Position numbers and translations under genes: made by a program. From Cristatella mucedo (Eukaryota > Bryozoa > Phylactolaemata > Cristatellidae), in contig WPIO01000007.1 in assembly GCA_009760855.2 (NCBI GenBank), positions 3,277,501-3,341,500 on the forward strand: a DNA stretch of 64,000 nt, given 5' to 3'. Below are positions 1-30,589 of the stretch, one piece after another (within the stretch, counting starts at the first letter, position 1; the number at the start of each line of letters is the position of its first letter). The notes below the pieces were generated by a model that saw only the letters and a program-made list of their open reading frames with translations, did no database searches and was not told where the DNA came from.

Positions 1-1604
<1,604 letters not shown>

Positions 1605-2010
1605 CATCTACCAATACCTCGTACAAACCTCAAATCCTTTGGAGACCGGGCACTTAGTTCGTATGCTCCCTAAGCCTAGAACTCACTCCCGACTTGGGTC
1701 AGAACATCCCATGATTTGACCACATTTAAAAAGAACTTAAAAACACACCTATTTAGGACAGCTTTTCGTGGGTCCCTGTGATTAGTCCTTCATGTGCTTA
1801 TGCATGCTGACACTGTTGCATGCTGCCACTAACCACACTTGCATGCTGACCCTGTGCATGTCAGCCCTAACCATATTATTCATTTTGTTTATCAAGCATG
1901 ATATTACTCACCATTCAATTGCGTTTCCCTTTGCAGCAAATGAAAAGCGCATAGAAAGAGATTTGAGTTCTCTGAGGGCGCTTTATCAAGTGCATTATTA
2001 TTATTATTTC
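1605..2010 (+). mobile_element. LINE-A 3' end (L2/CR1-like)
   Basis: It begins in the last part of the reverse-transcriptase ORF (LVQTSN..., FKKNLKTHLF-like), then the 3' UTR with GTGCATGCTGCCACTAACCA and the hairpin tail ending in (ATT)n. It is 5' truncated. Confidence 0.8.
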
Positions 2011-2390
2011 TTTCATCAAAACCTCTGGGACGTACGCTTTTGCTCTGCTGGTACTTGACTATTCTCCTCACTTCAAAAATTTTAACACAGCATTATCTTT
2101 CTCCAGCTCGAGCTTCTTAATTTTCCACAATCCTTGCTGCTACCTCTAAGCTACTCACTGAACCAACAATTTTCGTAGTTCTGCAATGCTTCTTACAGTT
2201 ACCGTATTTTTACGAGTATAAGTCGCACTTTTTTTAATTTATTTTGAAAAAATAAACCTGTGACTTATAAACTGCAAGTCATTGTCAGTCATTGCATACA
2301 GTGACAGTGACGATTCAGACATCGACAATGTTGCAGAAAACTATAAACATATTAGCAGCGATACGGACGACGGGTTTCTTGCTAACTGTA

Positions 2391-3068
2391 ATAATAATAA
2401 TAATAATAATAATGATACATCTAATATAGCGCCCTCGGAAAGCTCGATCCCTTTGTAGGTACTTTCCATTTACTGCAAAAGAAGCACGATAGAATGGTCA
2501 GTGGTAGCATGGTCAATAAACTCCAAGAATAACGTGGTTAGGGGTTACATGCACAGGGTCAGATTGCAAGTATGGTTAATGGCAGCATGCAGTGTCAGCA
2601 TTCACCAGCACATAAAGGACGAATCACAGGGACCCACTAACTGCTGTGATACATAGGTGAGTTTTTAGCTTCTTTTAAAATGTGGACAAGTCAGGGGATG
2701 TCGTGACGGAATTCGGAGTGAGTTCCAGGCTTTGGGAGCACACGAACTAAAGGTACGGTCCCCAAAGGATTTGAAGTTTGTATGAGGTATTAGTAGACAG
2801 TTAGATTCCGGAAAACCAGGTGGTACGATGCTTAGCCAGGTGGGACAGTAGACCTGATAGATAGGCTAGAGCAAAAGAATGAAGGGGCCTAAAAGTGAGT
2901 GACAAAACCTTGAAGTCGATGCGTTTCTTGATTGGGAGCCAGTGCAGGACGGCGAGAAATGGTGCGACGTGGCAACTGCGACATTCGCGACAGGCAAGCT
3001 TAGCTGCAAAGTTTTGCACCAGCTGTAAGTGCCTGAGTGCACAGGCAGGTAGACCAGCAACTGTGATG
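2391..3068 (-). mobile_element. LINE-A 3' part
   Basis: The (ATA)n tail at 2391-2413 marks the 3' end on the minus strand. Going up, the hairpin, 3' UTR and C-terminal ORF (FAAKLACRECRSCHVAPFLA, LHWLPIKKRIDFKVLSLTFR) follow. The frame is broken. Confidence 0.8.
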
Positions 3069-3327
3069 ATTAAAGCAAACCTATATTAATATAAAATGAG
3101 CTATATATTCAGTGTTAGTTTTTCAATAAAAATCTGTTTTCTAGATAGTGTCCATAAATTTAGGGTGCGACTTAAACTTGGGTGCAACTTACACTTGTAA
3201 CAATCGTTTACTTATTGCAGATCAAAAGTCGTTTAGGCTTGAAAGCGCTTTTGAAAATTCTACCGTGTAAAACTCGTTAACTTCCAACGAACATTCTAAA
3301 GCTGAAGACATCATCGAAACAGCATCG

Positions 3328-3714
3328 TTGCTTCATTTTTCGGCAGCAGGCTCGCGCTCAATGCCCATTAGTTCTGAGGTGGATCCAAAGGGTACGATGC
3401 GTGACGAGGAGACATACCTCATAAAGTTCTTAATGGCTGGTAAGTACGTGTGCCTTGACTTAGTAAACTGCGACATTAACACGAGTTCCCGGCAGTACAA
3501 AAGCCGCACGCAGCAGATCAGTGAGATGCATGGAAAGCAAGAGATGAAAACGCTCAAGCGATCCGTAGAAAGTGTCGAAACGAGCTCAGATCTTGGTCCA
3601 GTTCCTGGAAACGCATCCCAGCTTTTCCAAATCAGATACTTCAAATATTCTGGCACACTTCATAGTTCCAACGATTTACATATTGTCATGCTCCAACGGA
3701 TCGCCACCACCTGA
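3328..3714 (+). other. 128-codon open frame of unknown nature
   Basis: Lies in sequence I cannot assign to a repeat (about 3070-3820). The frame has a mixed, protein-like composition but no ATG until MPISSEVDPKG (3361), and no recognised domain. The opposite strand is also open over much of the same stretch, so it is probably chance. Confidence 0.15.
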
Positions 3715-3822
3715 CCGATGGCAGTCGACATACAAATTGCAAAACCTCGAACTAACATCGGGCCTAGACGATTGCTGCAGGTACCCTAGTAGGGTTCCTA
3801 GCGCCGGAGCACAATACATAAA

Positions 3823-3904
3823 GTACGACTCACAGGGACCCACTAACTACAGTGATAAATAGGTGCGTTTTTAATTTCTTTTCAAATTTCGTCAAGTCAG
3901 GGGA
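3823..3904 (-). mobile_element. LINE-A fragment
   Basis: A short piece of LINE-A 3' UTR and ORF end (ACTCACAGGGACCCACTAAC, CGTCAAGTCAGGGGAT), cut off by the (TG)n tract at 3905. Confidence 0.6.
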
Positions 3905-3944
3905 TATATATGTGTGTGTGTGTGTGTGTTCGTGTGCGTGTGTG
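3903..3944. repeat. (TG)n microsatellite
   Basis: TG units with CGTGTGCG interruption between two LINE fragments. Confidence 0.85.
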
Positions 3945-4878
3945 TAATGTATTGTACTGTAACTCCACAAAGCCATAAAGACTATGTAGGTGTTACGCAG
4001 GGGAGTTTTGTCTAGCCCACTCACAGCCTAAGCGGCTTTCGGTACGCATTCGGTAGCCAATAGACCGTCTCACGCAACAAAGAGAAAGTGGGAAGCATAG
4101 CAGAGTCAGGAGAGCAGTTGAGGTAGTGAGTACCATGGAAGTAGCAGCTCAGGACCGCTGAAAAGGATGACCCATAGGCGGCAGCAGGAGAGTAATTGTC
4201 GTTGCGTAAGAGCTGTGGAAGCGAGTTCCACGGTCTAGGACCTGCAGAGCTAAAGCTTCTGTCGCCAACGGTCTTTCAGTGGAGGAATGGAACAGCTAAT
4301 GTATCGTCCACACACGACCTGCGGGCATGAAGAGGCTGAAACTGGTGCAACAGTTCTGCTACGAATGGAGGAGCCATGCCGTGGTGGGCCTTGTGGGTCA
4401 GGGTAAAGACGTTGCTCTGTATGCGTTGATCAACCACCAGCCATCGTAGCTCTTAAGCAAAGGAGACACGTGGTCTAACCTCTGGGACTTGAAAACTAGC
4501 CTTGCAGCCATATTCATAACCAGCTGCAGTGGCCTAGTGGCTTTCTTGGTAGCCCAGCCAATAGGGAATTACAACAATCAAGCCGAGACAAAACTAAGGA
4601 CCTAGATAAATTTTTTGCAAGCCACTGCGGAAGACAGCCCCCAATCTTAAATAGGGATAAGATGTGATGGCTAGCTGTAGAAGCAGTCTTCTGAATGAAG
4701 CTTTTAAAATTTAGGTAGCTGTCGAAAACGACGTTTAGATTTCGAGCATGTGGTGATGGTCGCACAACAGCATCACCTATTTGAAGAGCAAAGCCTTTTA
4801 ATCCAGCCACACGCATAGGGCGTCCTATGTTCGGTTTTATCGTCATTTAGTTTCAAGAAATTTTCCGACATCCAGGAT
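3945..4878 (-). mobile_element. LINE-B 3' part (L2-like)
   Basis: The 3' end on the minus strand is an ACATT-type tail at 3945. The conserved ORF end (ECAIQNSPA-like), RFRSFSSAGPRPWNSLPQLL-like and the RT thumb (FKSFIQKTASTASHHILSLF, LSRLDCCNSLLAGLPRKPLG) follow. Frameshifts are visible. Confidence 0.8.
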
Positions 4879-4881
4879 CGA

Positions 4882-6150
4882 ATAATAATAATAATGCACT
4901 TGATAACGTGCCCTCAGAGAACTCAATCTTTTTCAAGGCGCTTTACATTTGCTGCAAAGGGAAATGCGATTAAATGGTGAGTAATATCATGTTTGATAAA
5001 CAACATGAATAACATGGTTAAAGGTGACATGCACAGGGTGAGCATGCAAGTGTGGTTAGTGGCAGCATGCACAGTGTCAGCACGCATAAGCACATCAAGG
5101 ACGAATCACAGGGACCCACTAAATGCTGTCCTAAATAGGCGTGTTTTAAGTTCTTTTTAAATGTGGTCAAGTCATGGGATGTTCTGACGAAAGTCGGGGG
5201 GGGGGGAGTTCCAGGCTTTGGGAGCGTACGAACTAAATGCCCGGTCTCCAAAGGATTTGAGGTTTGTACGAGGTATTGGTAAACTGTTGGATTCCGAAAA
5301 GCGGGTGGTACGGTGCTTGGTCTGGTGGGGGAGTAGATCTGAGAGATAGGCTGAAGCCAAAGAATGAAGTGACCTAAAAGTGAGCGACAAAACCTTGAAG
5401 TCGATCTGTTGCTTGACTGGTAGCCAGTGTAGGTCGGTGAGAAGTGGTGTGATGTGGCAACTGCGAAACTCACGACAGACAAGCCTAGCTGCAGAGTTTG
5501 CACCAGCTGTAATAGCCTGATTGCAGATGCGGTTGGCCACCAAGCAGTGAGTTACAGAAGTCAAGACGGGATGTCACAAATGCACGGACCAACTTAGACG
5601 TGGTATCCTCATCTAAACAAGCCCTAATTTTAGCAATGTTATGTAGCTGAAAGTAGGCAGACTTGATTGTGGAGCTGATGTGGTCGTCTAACGAGAGGTT
5701 TCGGCAAGCATTCAGTTTATCAGTTGCTACAGCAGATTCCGACGTCTGGTGTCGTCAGCATAAAAGTTGCATCCTATTCCATGAGCCTTAATAACTTTTC
5801 CCAAAGGTTGAGTACAAATGGAGAACAGCAAGGGACCGAGGACGGACCCTTGAGGGACTCTACAGGTGACCAGTCTCGTGTGTGAAACCTGAACCCCTAC
5901 ATGACACTCATTGTACACTATCAGACAAGTACGATTTGAACCATGCCAGTGCCTCGACTGCCAAACCGATTGTTGTTCTCAATCGCTCAAATAGGACACC
6001 GTGATCAATGGTGCCGAAGGCAGCTGATAAATCTAGCAGAGCTAGGGCAGTGACATTCCCGTCATCGTTGCCACATTGAATGTCATGGTTAACAAGGAGA
6101 GCAGTTTCAGTGGAATGCTGCCTCTCGAAACCCGATTGAATATATATATA
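4882..6150 (-). mobile_element. LINE-A family member with RT core
   Basis: The tail with the hairpin is at 4882-4950. The ORF end and thumb (LHWLPVKQQIDFKVLSLTFR) lie at 5172-5564, and RT core pieces [13 protein letters not shown] and NFYADDT lie at 5727-5918. Further up are ALALLDLSAAFGTIDHGVLF and a QHSTETALL motif. A deletion near 5705-5740 and frameshifts disable it. Confidence 0.8.
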
Positions 6151-6423
6151 CCGCACTTCCGACTTCTGCAACGACATCCCTTGACTTGAACACATTTAAA
6201 AAAGAAATTAAAAACGCACCTATGCATCGCAGCAGTGAGTGGGTCTCTTTGAGTCGTCCTTCATGTGCTTATGGGTGCATGTCACGCCTAACTATGTTCT
6301 TATCGTTTATTAGGCATGCTTGCACTGACCATCCGACCGTGTTTCCTTTGCAGCAGATGTGAAGTGCACAGGAAGAGATTGGGTTCTCTGGGGGAGCTTT
6401 ATCAAGTATTTATTATTATTATT
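6150..6423 (+). mobile_element. LINE-A 3' end, plus strand
   Basis: TTTAAAAAAGAAATTAAAAA, a 3' UTR, a degraded hairpin and (ATT)n. It joins head to head with the previous element. Confidence 0.7.
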
Positions 6424-6458
6424 ACTACTAAGATTTCTTAAAATATTGAATGTGCACT

Positions 6459-7800
6459 ATACATTAGCCGGCAGTGCCCTGCCCTGCTGAGGTCGCGGGT
6501 AGTACGTGTGCCTCTCGCTTCGGGAACGGGACTACACGGCTTCCGAGCCGGTAATGGCATCAGAGACCCACAGCTGCCACATTGCTGTTCGCTCCGAGTG
6601 CTGAAAACCGAGGTCCGCCAGCCAAGCTTCATTGTTTGGCCACCAGCTGCCGAGAGCCACGACCACGAAGGGCCTTGCCACCGCCGACCGGTAGCCAGCT
6701 GGGCAATGGCTGCATCCTTATCGGCCGTCGGACGGCACCTTAGCATCAACGATCACCATATCGGCTCTGTTGTCACCAGGTCCGGCTTGAGAGCCGCACC
6801 ACCTGCAAGCATAAGGGCACGGCCTGCCGACATACACGTGAGGGCTGTGGCCGGAAGGGCTCCGACTAAGCAGCCCATAACTAGGTTCTGTCGGGCCGTG
6901 ATCGCATGCAGCATCGGCCGGCAGTGGCTCGGCACGTGGCAAATGATCAGCCACCGTGCGGGATAGGTGGCAGCTGGTAGCCGTCCTGGGGTATGACCGA
7001 CTCCTAGCGGCAGCTACTGGCAGCACGTCCAGGCGTGCTCGGTGGACGAACCGCCAGGCCCGGGACGACAAGACCTGTGGTCTAGAAGTGACCGTGGGTC
7101 GCGAATCTGCTCGTGGAAAGGCAGCAGCTGGCCCTACCCTGTTCAGGCTAGGTCGCACAAGCCCGGCCTTCCACGAGCCTTGCGAACTCGTACAGCTTCG
7201 TGATCGCTCGCGGCACGAACGAGTGCTCGATGCCGTCAGGGTCGGTGGACACCGCCAGCACTTCAGGGCTGGCTAGCGAGAGGCAGTAGGAAAGCCGCTC
7301 GAGGCGCTTGCGCTCGTCCGACCACAGCGACATCGGGCTGACACTGTTGCCGGGGCCGAAGGCTGCTGTGATCAGGTACCGCGAGCATTCCTCATCGGAT
7401 AATAGCATGTCAACCAAGCTGGCGACGGCTCGGTCGAGGCGATGACGTGCGACTTGACGGACTCATGGGTCGCAGAAACACAGTATGTGACAGGTTTTCG
7501 CGTCGCCGAGGACGAAGGCATTCGTCTCGGACCAAGTCACGGTCTTTCCCGACGGAACGCAGGCGAACAAATGAGCCGACAAAATTTCGGCAGACCACAC
7601 GTGAACCGACATAGCAGCTCCCATCGAAGCCTCTTTGGCTGGCTTCAAGACAGCCTGCTTAGGCACAAGCCACGCCCGACAGAGGTAGTCAAGCCGTGGC
7701 AGTAGGAAGCTCTGCAGGGCGTCGAGCTTTTGCAAAGGGTCGAGAAGGTTACTAGTTACTGTCATACTCCGCTACTGTCGGCTTACCTGCATGGATTGGT
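6459..7800 (-). mobile_element. R2-like non-LTR retrotransposon, copy 1 (3' part)
   Basis: The minus strand carries, in several frames, LLDPLQKLDALQSFLLPRLD, SDEECSRYLITAAFGPGN, MSLWSDERKRLERLSY, a zinc-knuckle remnant, ALKPDLV, IVDAKVPSDGR and WWPNNEAWLADLG. This order (RT thumb and linker, CCHC, KPD...D endonuclease) is that of R2/NeSL elements with a restriction-like endonuclease. The 3' end GCCGGCTAATGTATA is shared with copy 2. Multiple frameshifts are present. Confidence 0.75.
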
Positions 7801-8165
7801 GTTGCACCTACAATTCGTTAGCCGCGATTCCATGGCTCGAGGCCTTGTATGTCGTTCATGTCGAGCGTCCACAGGGGACTGCACCGCTACGGGATGCGTG
7901 CTTGCAGCCTGGTTCTGCCTGGACGTGGAGGCTGCTACTGACCCTGTTTGGAACAGAATGAACCACTTACCACCCAGGCTCAATCAGGCCTGAGCAGCTC
8001 TAGTGGAAGTCACAGAAGGATGAAAATGAATTTTCAAGAACAGCATCAAGCAGCCGAGCTTGCAAGCTAGTTGCAGACAAAATACGAAGAGTCGCTGACA
8101 GTCAGCCTGATGTTAGGCCAGCAGATTAGAAATGTAGTCACCAACCCAATAGGGTGAAAGCTTTC

Positions 8166-8300
8166 GCTGGTTTGGTCCGGTGGCTAAGGTGCTCGCCCCG
8201 CCCAACGTTTGGCCGAGGTCGTGGGCTCGAGCCCTGGGGCATATGTGAAGCACCTCAATAGAGATTTAAGTTCTCTTAGGGTGCTATACGAATGAATTAC
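8166..8300 (+). mobile_element. SINE-1 copy
   Basis: tRNA-like head with A box (TGGTCCGGTGGCTAAGGTG) and B box (GGGCTCGAGCCC). Its tail (GAAGCACC...AGAGA...TCTCT...GGGTGCT) has the hairpin layout of LINE-A. Confidence 0.8.
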
Positions 8301-8796
8301 ATATATATAAGCTTCACCTGGTGGTAAATGGATATGATCTGTTATTTACCAGCATATCGTGCGCCTAGAGACTTAAGCATCAGGTAATTGACCTTGAGAG
8401 CTGAGCAGGGCTTCTCTCGGTGGCTTGAGGTTGGATTCATTAATATTCACACTTATTTTGCTGTCGGTTGCCACTCGGTTTTTGCTCTGCTTCTGCCCAG
8501 CATCTGAGTGTCAGATAGGCAACGGTCATCCAGGGTAGCCGGATCGATCAAGTTCCTCACCGGCTGAGACGATACGTACTGAAGCTTATCATGTGAACTT
8601 CTACTGGTGGCCTCGGTCAGCAGCCCAATGACTGGACGACAAGCCTAAGCTTCTGTCGTCTATGCTTCTGGCACGAGATTTGCAGTATACCTTCTCTTTT
8701 TCCCCAACCCCCGAAAAATTTCGAGCTATGCTAGCCAGTTTCGGACAAAAAGGTGCAAAATTGACAGCCAACCAGTTAAAAATTCTTAAAGCTATT

Positions 8797-8802
8797 TTTA
8801 TT
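8797..8802 (-). terminator. Candidate poly(A) signal for MRM3
   Basis: AATAAA on the minus strand, about 370 bases after the MRM3 stop and the first such hexamer met. No transcript evidence is available. Confidence 0.35.
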
Positions 8803-9168
8803 TACACCACCACGTTTGCTTGGCAAGACTTTAACCGAAAGAATCAAGCATGGAATTGGTATCCATCGCATTAAAAAAATGTCAATATCATGTAAGTCAG
8901 TTTAGTGAGAAAAAGTGTATACAAGCAAACACAGCATAAGCTGCAAACATTACCCAGTAACAAACTGTGGGCACTAAATAGTGCTAGGGGCAGAAAACGA
9001 CCTCATGGCAATGAACAGGCAGGCGGGTGAAGCTACATGCAATGTGGGTGGATCGAAGTAGTTAAGCCCACAAGTTGGCTCTCCATTAGCTGGCCAGCTG
9101 CTATGCCTCACCATGCCGTACTGGAAATAAGCACCTGCTTGCCATCAGCCGACACAGCTGGTCCTTGC

Positions 9169-26486
<17,318 letters not shown>

Positions 26487-26488
<2 letters not shown>

Positions 26489-26591
26489 GACGCAGCTACA
26501 CGAGGCGAATGGGCCCAACCTGACAGACCACGTGAGGCGATATCTGCATATCCGCGAAGAGTCGGACTTGACGCGCGTCGGCGTGCTGGGT
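26487..26591 (+). CDS. Possible divergent first exon, unidentified protein
   Basis: A plus-strand ATG at 26487 opens about 35 codons (MTQLHEANGPNLTDHVRRYL and on to LTRVGVL) that stop at a strong GGTGAGTG donor near 26591. The reading looks protein-like, and head-to-head gene pairs from CpG-rich regions are common. However, this ATG overlaps the MRM3 ATG on the other strand (shared CATG), so one of the two starts may not be used. I recognise no family and see no second exon. Confidence 0.25.
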
Positions 26592-26964
26592 GAGTGCGCT
26601 TCGTTAGACGCACAGGAGATAGATTAACACTGTCTAGTTTCGCTGCTTAGCGTGACTACGTAAAATGTTCAGTATTGCAAGTTGAAGAAACGGGCAGAAA
26701 ATTCTTTCACACAGATGCGACCCGCGAAAAGCTACGCAAGACAAGGTACGACCGCTGTAGCTTGTGGCGCTTCCTGTGCATTACGTATTCCCTGCGCTGC
26801 CAAGGCATGAGCGTCCAGTGAACGCCGGGGACACTCGCATTTTACTCTATTCGATCTTTTGAATTTGCTGAGCAAGACTCCCAGCATAGCAGCAGTATCG
26901 AAGCTGTTGGATTGCTTTGCACGTCGTCTCTTACCACGCTACGCTCGTTGTCAACGAGCATGAC

Positions 26965-27075
26965 AACGCCAACCATTCGACCATGCTTCCTTTGCGTAAA
27001 ATTTAAAGTTTATGGAAATAGATTAATTTCTCTGAGGGTGATATGCAAATTTATTATTATTACTGTTATTATTAT
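26965..27075 (+). mobile_element. LINE-A tail remnant
   Basis: CATTCGACCATGCTTCCTTT, AATTTCTCTGAGGGTGATAT and ATT units at the end. Confidence 0.6.
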
Positions 27076-27395
27076 TTTTGCCGTCACCGTAAGCTGCCGT
27101 CCGCGGTGAACTCGCGGTCGCGGTGGAGGTGAGGTAGAGGTTTTTCCAAAACTTTTAGGTTGGTTTTATTATTGTTAAGATAATGTAATGATAAATAATG
27201 ATGCTATGATATATGATATCAATGATGCTATGATATCAATATGCTAAGATAATGTAATGGTAATGCTGCTGTAAGTTAGTAGCCTTGCAAACGTAAATGT
27301 CGTGTATGCTGACAGCAAGGGAAATAATTGAGGCGGCTGAGGAGCAAGGCCTAGACGGGACGAAGAATGCCGAGCAAGAATGTCGCAGAATCCCC

Positions 27396-27532
27396 GAGCT
27401 GGTTTGGCCCAGTGGTTAAGGTGCTCGCCCCGACCACGGTCTTGCCGAGGTCGTGGGCTCGAGCCCCGATGCATATGTGAAGCGCCTGAATAGAGACTAA
27501 GTTCTCTTATGGCGCTATATAAATGAATTACA
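27396..27532 (+). mobile_element. SINE-1 copy, near complete
   Basis: A box (TGGCCCAGTGGTTAAGGTG), B box (GGGCTCGAGCCCC), and the tail stem AGCGCC (27481) with GGCGCT (27511) around AGAGA/TCTCT. It is inserted at the edge of a LINE RT fragment. Confidence 0.85.
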
Positions 27533-27536
27533 CTTT

Positions 27537-27785
27537 TTAAGAATAAATAAGTAGAGTTGGGTGTTGTTGACATAGCAATGAAAGCCGAGATTTTTTTGGC
27601 GAAATAATCGCCCAAAGGGAGAGTATAGATAATAATGAGATCCAGCCAAAACACCAAAACCTGCGATACATGAGACAGTTTAAGGGCTCCCTAGATGGCC
27701 GACTGCCATTTACATCTACATTCCGATGTCTTTCACTGAGGTGCGACTTAACCAGTTTACCACCCTGCCAGTGGAACCTGGTCAT
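27537..27785 (-). mobile_element. LINE RT fragment
   Basis: The minus strand reads SHLSERHRNVDVNGSRPSRE, then a shifted LGFHCYVNNTQLYL-like region in place of the usual FHFYADDTQLYL. Confidence 0.6.
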
Positions 27786-27916
27786 ATTGCGAGGTGCTCC
27801 AGAAGAATCCTATTTGCTAGAAACTTCCTTTTACCCTGCGACTTTCTCTCGGATTCAAGCGTACTCGCTTCGACAAAGGCACTTGCTAGAGTCGACTAAT
27901 GTTGGAAGTAAAAGCT

Positions 27917-27989
27917 TGTTTCCACCCAGGATCGAACTGGGGACCTTCTGCGTGTTAGGCAGATGTGATAACCGCTACACCATGGAAAC
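27917..27989 (-). tRNA. tRNA-Val (anticodon AAC), inverted copy
   Basis: The reverse complement gives the same 73-base tRNA-Val(AAC), with a minus-strand TTTT terminator at 27913-27910. It is the mirror copy of the gene at 36294, at the outer part of the left arm of the inverted repeat. Confidence 0.96.
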
Positions 27990-28232
27990 TTCCCTTGGTA
28001 ATGAACCCTATCACTAACATTGTACTATGATAGCTACCGCTTGCCAAACGATAGACTTTTCCGACGCTACGGTAAGTACTCTCAAATTCGTATTATGATT
28101 GCAACGAGCATCCTTAAATTCAAGCAAGACAAATCAATTTATTACTATTAATAAAGTACTTGATAATATCAACGTTAAACAAGCGCTACTTAGAAAACTG
28201 AAAGCCAAACTCTCTAATTGGGCTCTACCAGC

Positions 28233-28535
28233 ATGCCTCCGACAGCCTTGGCCTGGGTACCTCGGTCTGCACTTGTAACGACTTGTCCAAAGATGAACAG
28301 ATTAGCTCAATGGTCTAGTATTCCTACTTTTAGAGACTTATCAAAATTTGGCCTAGCATAGAAGAAGTCAGAACGGCCTAGCTCGGCGGTGCAGTCGCGG
28401 GATACCTACAGTAAGGTCTTACCAGCGAGTGTTCTTTAACTTGCAATAATAGGCTTACAGTTGATGCAAAACTCAGCACTTCGCCTAATATGTCGAAACG
28501 ATTGAAACTGCCACACTACTACGATGCTTATTCGT
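28233..28535 (+). mobile_element. LINE RT thumb remnant
   Basis: The phrase QLMQNSALRLICRND (about 28452-28500) parallels LQLVQNSAGRLVCRE of LINE-A. It is cut by the (TC)n tract. Confidence 0.4.
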
Positions 28536-28537
28536 CT

Positions 28538-28654
<117 letters not shown>

Positions 28655-28710
28655 AGTCAAGCCCGCCCTCGCTCCAACTCTCTCCCCCTACCTCTTTTTG
28701 TCAGCTGGTA

Positions 28711-29110
28711 CTGTGATGCAATGTAATGTATCTCCGTCTGTAACTCCACCAAGTCATAAAGACTATGCGGGTGTTACGCAGGAGAGTTTTGTATAGCGCA
28801 CTCACAGCCTAAGCGGCTTTCGGTACGCACTCGGTAGCCAACAGACTTCATCTCATGAAACAAAGATAAAGTGAGAACCAAGGCAAATTCAGGAGAGCAG
28901 TTGAGGTAGTGAGTAGGATGGAAGTAGCACCTCAGGGCGGCTGGAAAGGATGTACCGCAGTCGGCTTCAAGAAAGTCGATGTTGTTGCGTAAGAAGTTTG
29001 GAAGTAAGTTCCGCAGTCTAGGACCTGCAGACCAAAAGCTTCCGACGTCAACGGTCTTCAAGCGAAGACAGAGCAGTTCTTGCCAGAACCCTCACCGACT
29101 GCTGTTAGAA
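28711..29110 (-). mobile_element. LINE-B 3' part
   Basis: Tail AATGTAATGTATCTCCGTCT, then ORF end ESRLGCECAIQNSPA and VGSFWSAGPRLRNLLPNFLR on the minus strand. Confidence 0.8.
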
Positions 29111-29195
29111 CGAGAATCACAGGTGTAGAGACCGCGAGCAGTCGTTAACAAGCGTCGATCTGCTGGAGCCTATAAAGTTGGCATGCAATTATATA

Positions 29196-29270
29196 CGCAC
29201 ACACACACACACACACGCACGCACGCACGCACGCACACATACACACACACACGCACACATATGTATATAT
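29196..29270. repeat. (CA)n with CGCA interruptions
   Basis: CA units with an internal (CGCA)n block. Confidence 0.9.
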
Positions 29271-30020
29271 AGACTTGTCAAGGCTAAGTGTTCGCACCTC
29301 TAGTTCTTAAAGTCTCGTCGGCGAGGAGGGGAGGTGAGGACGAGATAGGTACAGCTATCCACCCACACGATAACGGACTGTTCTCAATATTGCTCCGATT
29401 CTTATCGACGGCAAGGCTCGGACGCTGTCACATCGGTGCCGCTTACCGATTGCTGACGGCAACCTGCCAAAGTCAAAAAGCTCAACGCAATATCTCGCTC
29501 GCTTTTGGCTAGGGGTTTTAACAGATGGATACTAAGAACGGCCAGTCGTCGTCCGAGATCTCGGTAACTGATTGGCCAGCAGGCTTGTAAGAGCTAAAAC
29601 TAACACGGAAGAAAAATTCAGACCAAGTCCTTGTTCTAGGGCTTAATGGCACCGTCGGCATTTAAACAGAGAAATGAACAGCATTGCATTAATAAACTAT
29701 TATGATTGCACCCATTTATTTTGCAACGTTCACACCTAAATAAGGTATTAGAGAGTCGACCAAGCAGAAGAAGAAATCAAAGCCGAGTCAACTTGTCTCT
29801 TATGGCTGCTTAAATGTGTAAACTAGCGTAACTTGAAGTTGATCGCAAGTTTATACTTCACAGATGTACTTGTAAATAATTTTTTCTTAAGAAGCTGCTG
29901 CCCATACTCGGAAAGCAAAGACATTTCTCTCTCGCTGGGTAATTATTTCCAAGTGATTGCTGTTTTTCCAAAACAAAATCCGGCCCCCTACTGTTTTCGT
30001 TGACCCCCTATTGGTGCCAA
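29271..30020. other. Unassigned stretch within the left-arm insertion
   Basis: No open frame or repeat recognised; AT-rich from 29680. Confidence 0.4.
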
Positions 30021-30025
30021 AACCT

Positions 30026-30098
30026 TTTGTCCGCCCAGTATCGAACTAGTGACCTTCTAAGTCTACCGCTGATATAATTGCCTCTACACCATGGAAAA
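30026..30098 (-). pseudogene. Degenerate tRNA-Val-like pseudogene
   Basis: The minus strand keeps TCCATGGTGTAG and a TAGTTCGATACTGG T-arm region, spaced as in the intact tRNA-Val genes. The acceptor stem and anticodon stem-loop are broken. It reads as a decayed tRNA copy or the head of a tRNA-derived SINE. Confidence 0.55.
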
Positions 30099-30589
30099 AC
30101 ATGTATGCGTTCTACTATCATTTTTTATAAAAACCCTATCATGGTTGTCGGTAGATCGTTCGCCTGCCCGGTGCAAGTTTGCCGCAGACGGTCGCGAATC
30201 ACCAGCGTACGAATTCTGCGGTTGAGTATCGCCTGTATAATTCATCCTACTCCATCCGTAGCCTGATGTCAGCGAAGGTGCGTACCAATGAAGCTCAATG
30301 TGGATCTCGGAATGAGCGCACACACTTCTACGTCTGAACAGACGATCTAGGTTGAACTAAATTGTTCAGTCCGTAAGTCTGGCTCCTTGACCAATGGGAA
30401 CGTGTGAAAATACTACTACCCGATAGTCACCACTGAGCAGCGTTCAAGCTTCGGCTATCCTAAGGGCCGTCAGCGACACCCACACGAAGACCGAAGAGTT
30501 GGACAGAAGGCATTGCTTGAGACCACGCTATAGGGAGTGCATCTGTGGTGGGGAACATGCTTACATCAAAGGCTGCACTGAGTCAATTG

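Noticed and set aside
8662-8874. 70-codon plus frame downstream of MRM3
   Set aside because: Short, AT-rich, no domain; overlaps the likely MRM3 3' UTR region on the other strand.
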